A DNA stretch of 64,000 nucleotides, taken from Eopsaltria australis (lineage: Eukaryota > Chordata > Aves > Passeriformes > Petroicidae). Where the stretch lies: positions 6,014,001 through 6,078,000 of the forward strand of contig JAVTVJ010000068.1 in NCBI GenBank assembly GCA_034509425.1, given 5' to 3'. A program made the position numbers and the translations under genes. The notes under the pieces were generated by a model that saw nothing but the letters and a program-made list of their open reading frames with translations, searched no databases and was not told where the DNA came from. Of the stretch, positions 61,281-64,000 are shown in pieces; within the stretch, counting starts at the first letter, position 1; each line of letters opens with the position of its first letter.

Positions 61281-64000
61281 GGCTTACCTTGTCAACAATC
61301 CACTTGTGTTGCAAAGCGCCGTGAAGTTTGTCATCTTGTGATGCTGGATGAGGTACAGGCACATAAAGAAATAACAGTCTTGCATTCTAATTAGCAGAAG
61401 CTGTGAGTGGTGAGGATGACAAGAAAAGGATGACAGAGCAGCACATGTAAAGGATGCTATTGTGAGCAACTGAGTGGTTCTAAATCATTTCAGGGGTTGT
61501 GGGAAGTTTTGCAGTTGACTGCTGTTTGATTGATGCTAGCGAGCATTACAGCAAAACAACCTGAAGAAACAATCCTGGAACAAATTGAAGAACAAGCTAA
61601 TAAATAGAGGACAATTATCCTCAATGTGTGAAGTAATATTTTATTATGCTAATGTTCCCTTGAAAAATGGTGGCACTAAATAAGCTAATGGTTGAAAAAT
61701 AATGACAGATAGCAATGAATCCTCAGACTAAGTACACACAGAATGCAAGCAGCCTACAGCAGATTTGTGTATCAAGCATTCAGATCTATATGATCTGGCA
61801 AGAGAGACCCTAAGGAAAGTTACTGCCCATGGCAAGGTAGCAAGATAAGCATCAACCAATCTGGAAAAATCTCTTCTTAAGCAAATTGTAGACAAATCCT
61901 GCTCGAGTATGTCCTATTCTTTCAACCTGAGGAATTCACAGTGCAGGCAATAACAGGTGTTCTTGATCTGTTGATTTGACAGTCAACATCACAAGACAAC
62001 AAAGATCACTTCTATACCAATCCATCTGTTGAGATAAGAATTTGTGTTTCCAATTGTGCACTGCCTCTGCCATAAGTGACTTCAGGAAATTTCAAAACAC
62101 ATTTTGAGCCAAATTCAAATCAGAGGGTGGATCAGACCTCCCTGGAAGACTGAAAACAAGAAAAATATCCTCTTCTTAACTTTCTTGTGTAATTCTAAGA
62201 TTTCTTACCTGCCACCAAAGACAGTGCACTTCAATAACTAATTTTTGTCTTTAAGAATGATGTGATTCTTGTATCCAGTCCCAGAAACAAGAAGAGACCA
62301 ATGAATATGTGAGAAATATGTGAAATAGGGATCTCTGTCCTAAGCAATCTACCGAATGAACAGTACTAAATGAAGCAGAAGTTGCCTTTAGAATGCTGGC
62401 AATGCCTGGGGATGGTGTCTGGATCCTCACTTGTGGGATGAACACAGGCTCCCTGGTTTGTCCATTGAGAGCTTTCTGGGACAGATCCAACTTTGAAAGA
62501 AGGTGATTACCATGAAGAAAAGATTTTTCCAGACTGATCCAAAATCAGACACGACTGTCATTTTGAGCTTCTTCACAGACAGGAATTATAAATAGAATGG
62601 CCCAAATTGCAGTAAGGACAGTTCTACTTAATTTTTTTACATTAGGCTTGCAAAGCATTTAGTTCATGTCCTGCTATATATTTATGGTGAAATGCTGTCT
62701 CAAGTACTCAAAATAGTATGTAGGATGCTAAGGATGAATTATTTATGACCTTCCATTTGGTCTGTTCCAAGAAGTACTTGATTATCATTCTTTTGTGATT
62801 GACAGTTTCATGAAAGCATGTGACAGGTACTTCCAACCATAATTTCTTATCCCATGTTTTAACATGTATGTATGTATTATACTGATAAAACTTTCATTCA
62901 CATCTATGGGAGCAATGAAATTCTGCATTTTTAGTAAATCTCAGCTTCAGAATTGCATTAATGTAGATTAAAATCTTAAACTCCCAGTGACTCATTAGAT
63001 GTAAAATGCAACCCTCTCAGAGGCTTTTGAGATTTCTGGACTCATGTGCACATATGCTTATGAGGATGAGTCAAATGCTCTAACTTTTGAATATTTAGAA
63101 CAATCTCACTCTTGAACTTAGGAAAATTTTGAAATTGAATTTTCATGTTATTTAAGAAAAAATTATAAAGAGGGAAAGTATATAGAAACAAAAAGGGAGT
63201 ATTAGAAGTGTCACACTGTGTGAAGTGCATGTATGTGCCTAGAATTTTGTTATGAAGGCATTTGAAAAAACCACTGTGAAAATTTCTGTCAGTGACTATT
63301 CTCTTCTGTACTCTTAGAGCCACACAGATAGCACTGTCACTTCACAAAAATGTCGTGCTTGGTATTCACCAAACAGGATTTTACTGTTATCTATAGCTCA
63401 GGTTGGTTTATTTACTATTCTGAAGAAGCTTGGAAAAATTTTCTGTTGGAAATGCATGAGTATGGGAAAGTTTTAGTTTCTTAAACTTCAGCCATTTTGG
63501 AGTTAATGAAATTTATACAATGTGCTGCTATCTTAATTAATGTGTGTTGCTGCAGCTCCTGACCTCTGCCAGACATTCACAGGTGAAATTTTTTATCAGT
63601 TTGTCACTCAAAAAACAAGTCAACTAAGGGAAATCAATTTCATTCTACTCATCTACAGACATTCTCCTTGGAAAGGACTACTTCCTCCTGCTTGGGAGAG
63701 ATTTTAACCTTCTCTGTGTTTTTTGAATCCTTTGCCAGTTTAATAAATGCATTCCCAGGTCTGTGTGTCACATGCCACTTACTTTCTCAGCCCTTTAACT
63801 GGCAAGTAAAAGAGAAGCTGAATATTTTTATTTCCCTGTGAAGGAATCTGTTTCCAGCACCACCTACCTTCTGAGAAGTCCTCCCAGCCATCTTCGGGCT
63901 GGGAATTCCACTGGGTGCCTTTATTCCCCAGTGACTGTCCCCATCAGCAAACGTCAGAGCAAACCCAGGCACTGCTGAGCCCTGAGGGGCTGTGCTGTGG
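61281..64000. other. unique non-coding sequence, possibly including LTR U3
   Basis: The first few hundred bases may be the upstream body of LTR copy 3. The rest shows no recognisable gene or repeat. A donor-like AGAAG|gtaggt on the minus strand near 63867 lacks a convincing acceptor. Confidence 0.4.

Overview
This window looks like non-coding DNA (intergenic, or the intron of a very long gene) from a bird. The best evidence is a set of CR1 LINE copies with the typical avian 3' end, seen as a run like 'catagaatcacagaat' on the plus strand when the copy lies on the minus strand. There are LTR-like repeats, no Alu, L1 or other mammalian SINE signature, a low overall repeat density, and AT-rich, CpG-poor unique sequence. 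The species cannot be told from the sequence alone. There is no bacterial-type gene organisation, CRISPR array, rRNA or convincing tRNA. I found no protein-coding gene that I can name. The longest open frames (up to 194 codons) have no recognisable domain and are about what chance gives in 64 kb. The only recognisable protein homology is decayed CR1 reverse transcriptase.

Layout. Positions 1-18444 are almost all unique sequence, apart from a pure (CCCTT)n tract near 0.9-1.1 kb and a possible conserved non-coding block near 12.1-12.7 kb. Positions 18.4-23.2 kb hold two small CR1 3' ends, a possible MIR relic, one well-formed candidate exon (19846-19914) and an LTR-like element on the minus strand (from 21986). 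Positions 23.2-38.3 kb are unique sequence with a (TAA)n microsatellite. A CR1 fragment sits at 38366-38535. A much older, badly decayed CR1/L3-like LINE lies on the plus strand at about 40.5-41.8 kb. A CpG-retaining block at 47.3-48.0 kb and a homeodomain-site-rich block at 48.5-48.7 kb look like regulatory DNA. Positions 53.5-57.8 kb are the repeat-rich core: a 5'-truncated CR1 on the minus strand, split by a roughly 600-bp LTR-like insertion, followed by a second 5'-truncated CR1 on the plus strand, so the two form a large inverted pair. Positions 59.9-61.3 kb contain a 31-bp tandem repeat and two more copies of the LTR-end motif seen at 21986. They flank about 0.9 kb that has its own internal direct repeats and two perfect hairpins.

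No genes here work together in a pathway. The functional content, if any, is regulatory sequence plus a few candidate exons that rest on splice-site quality only. The candidates lie on both strands and several are probably pseudo-exons. Family assignments come from recall of CR1 and LTR organisation, not from a database search.
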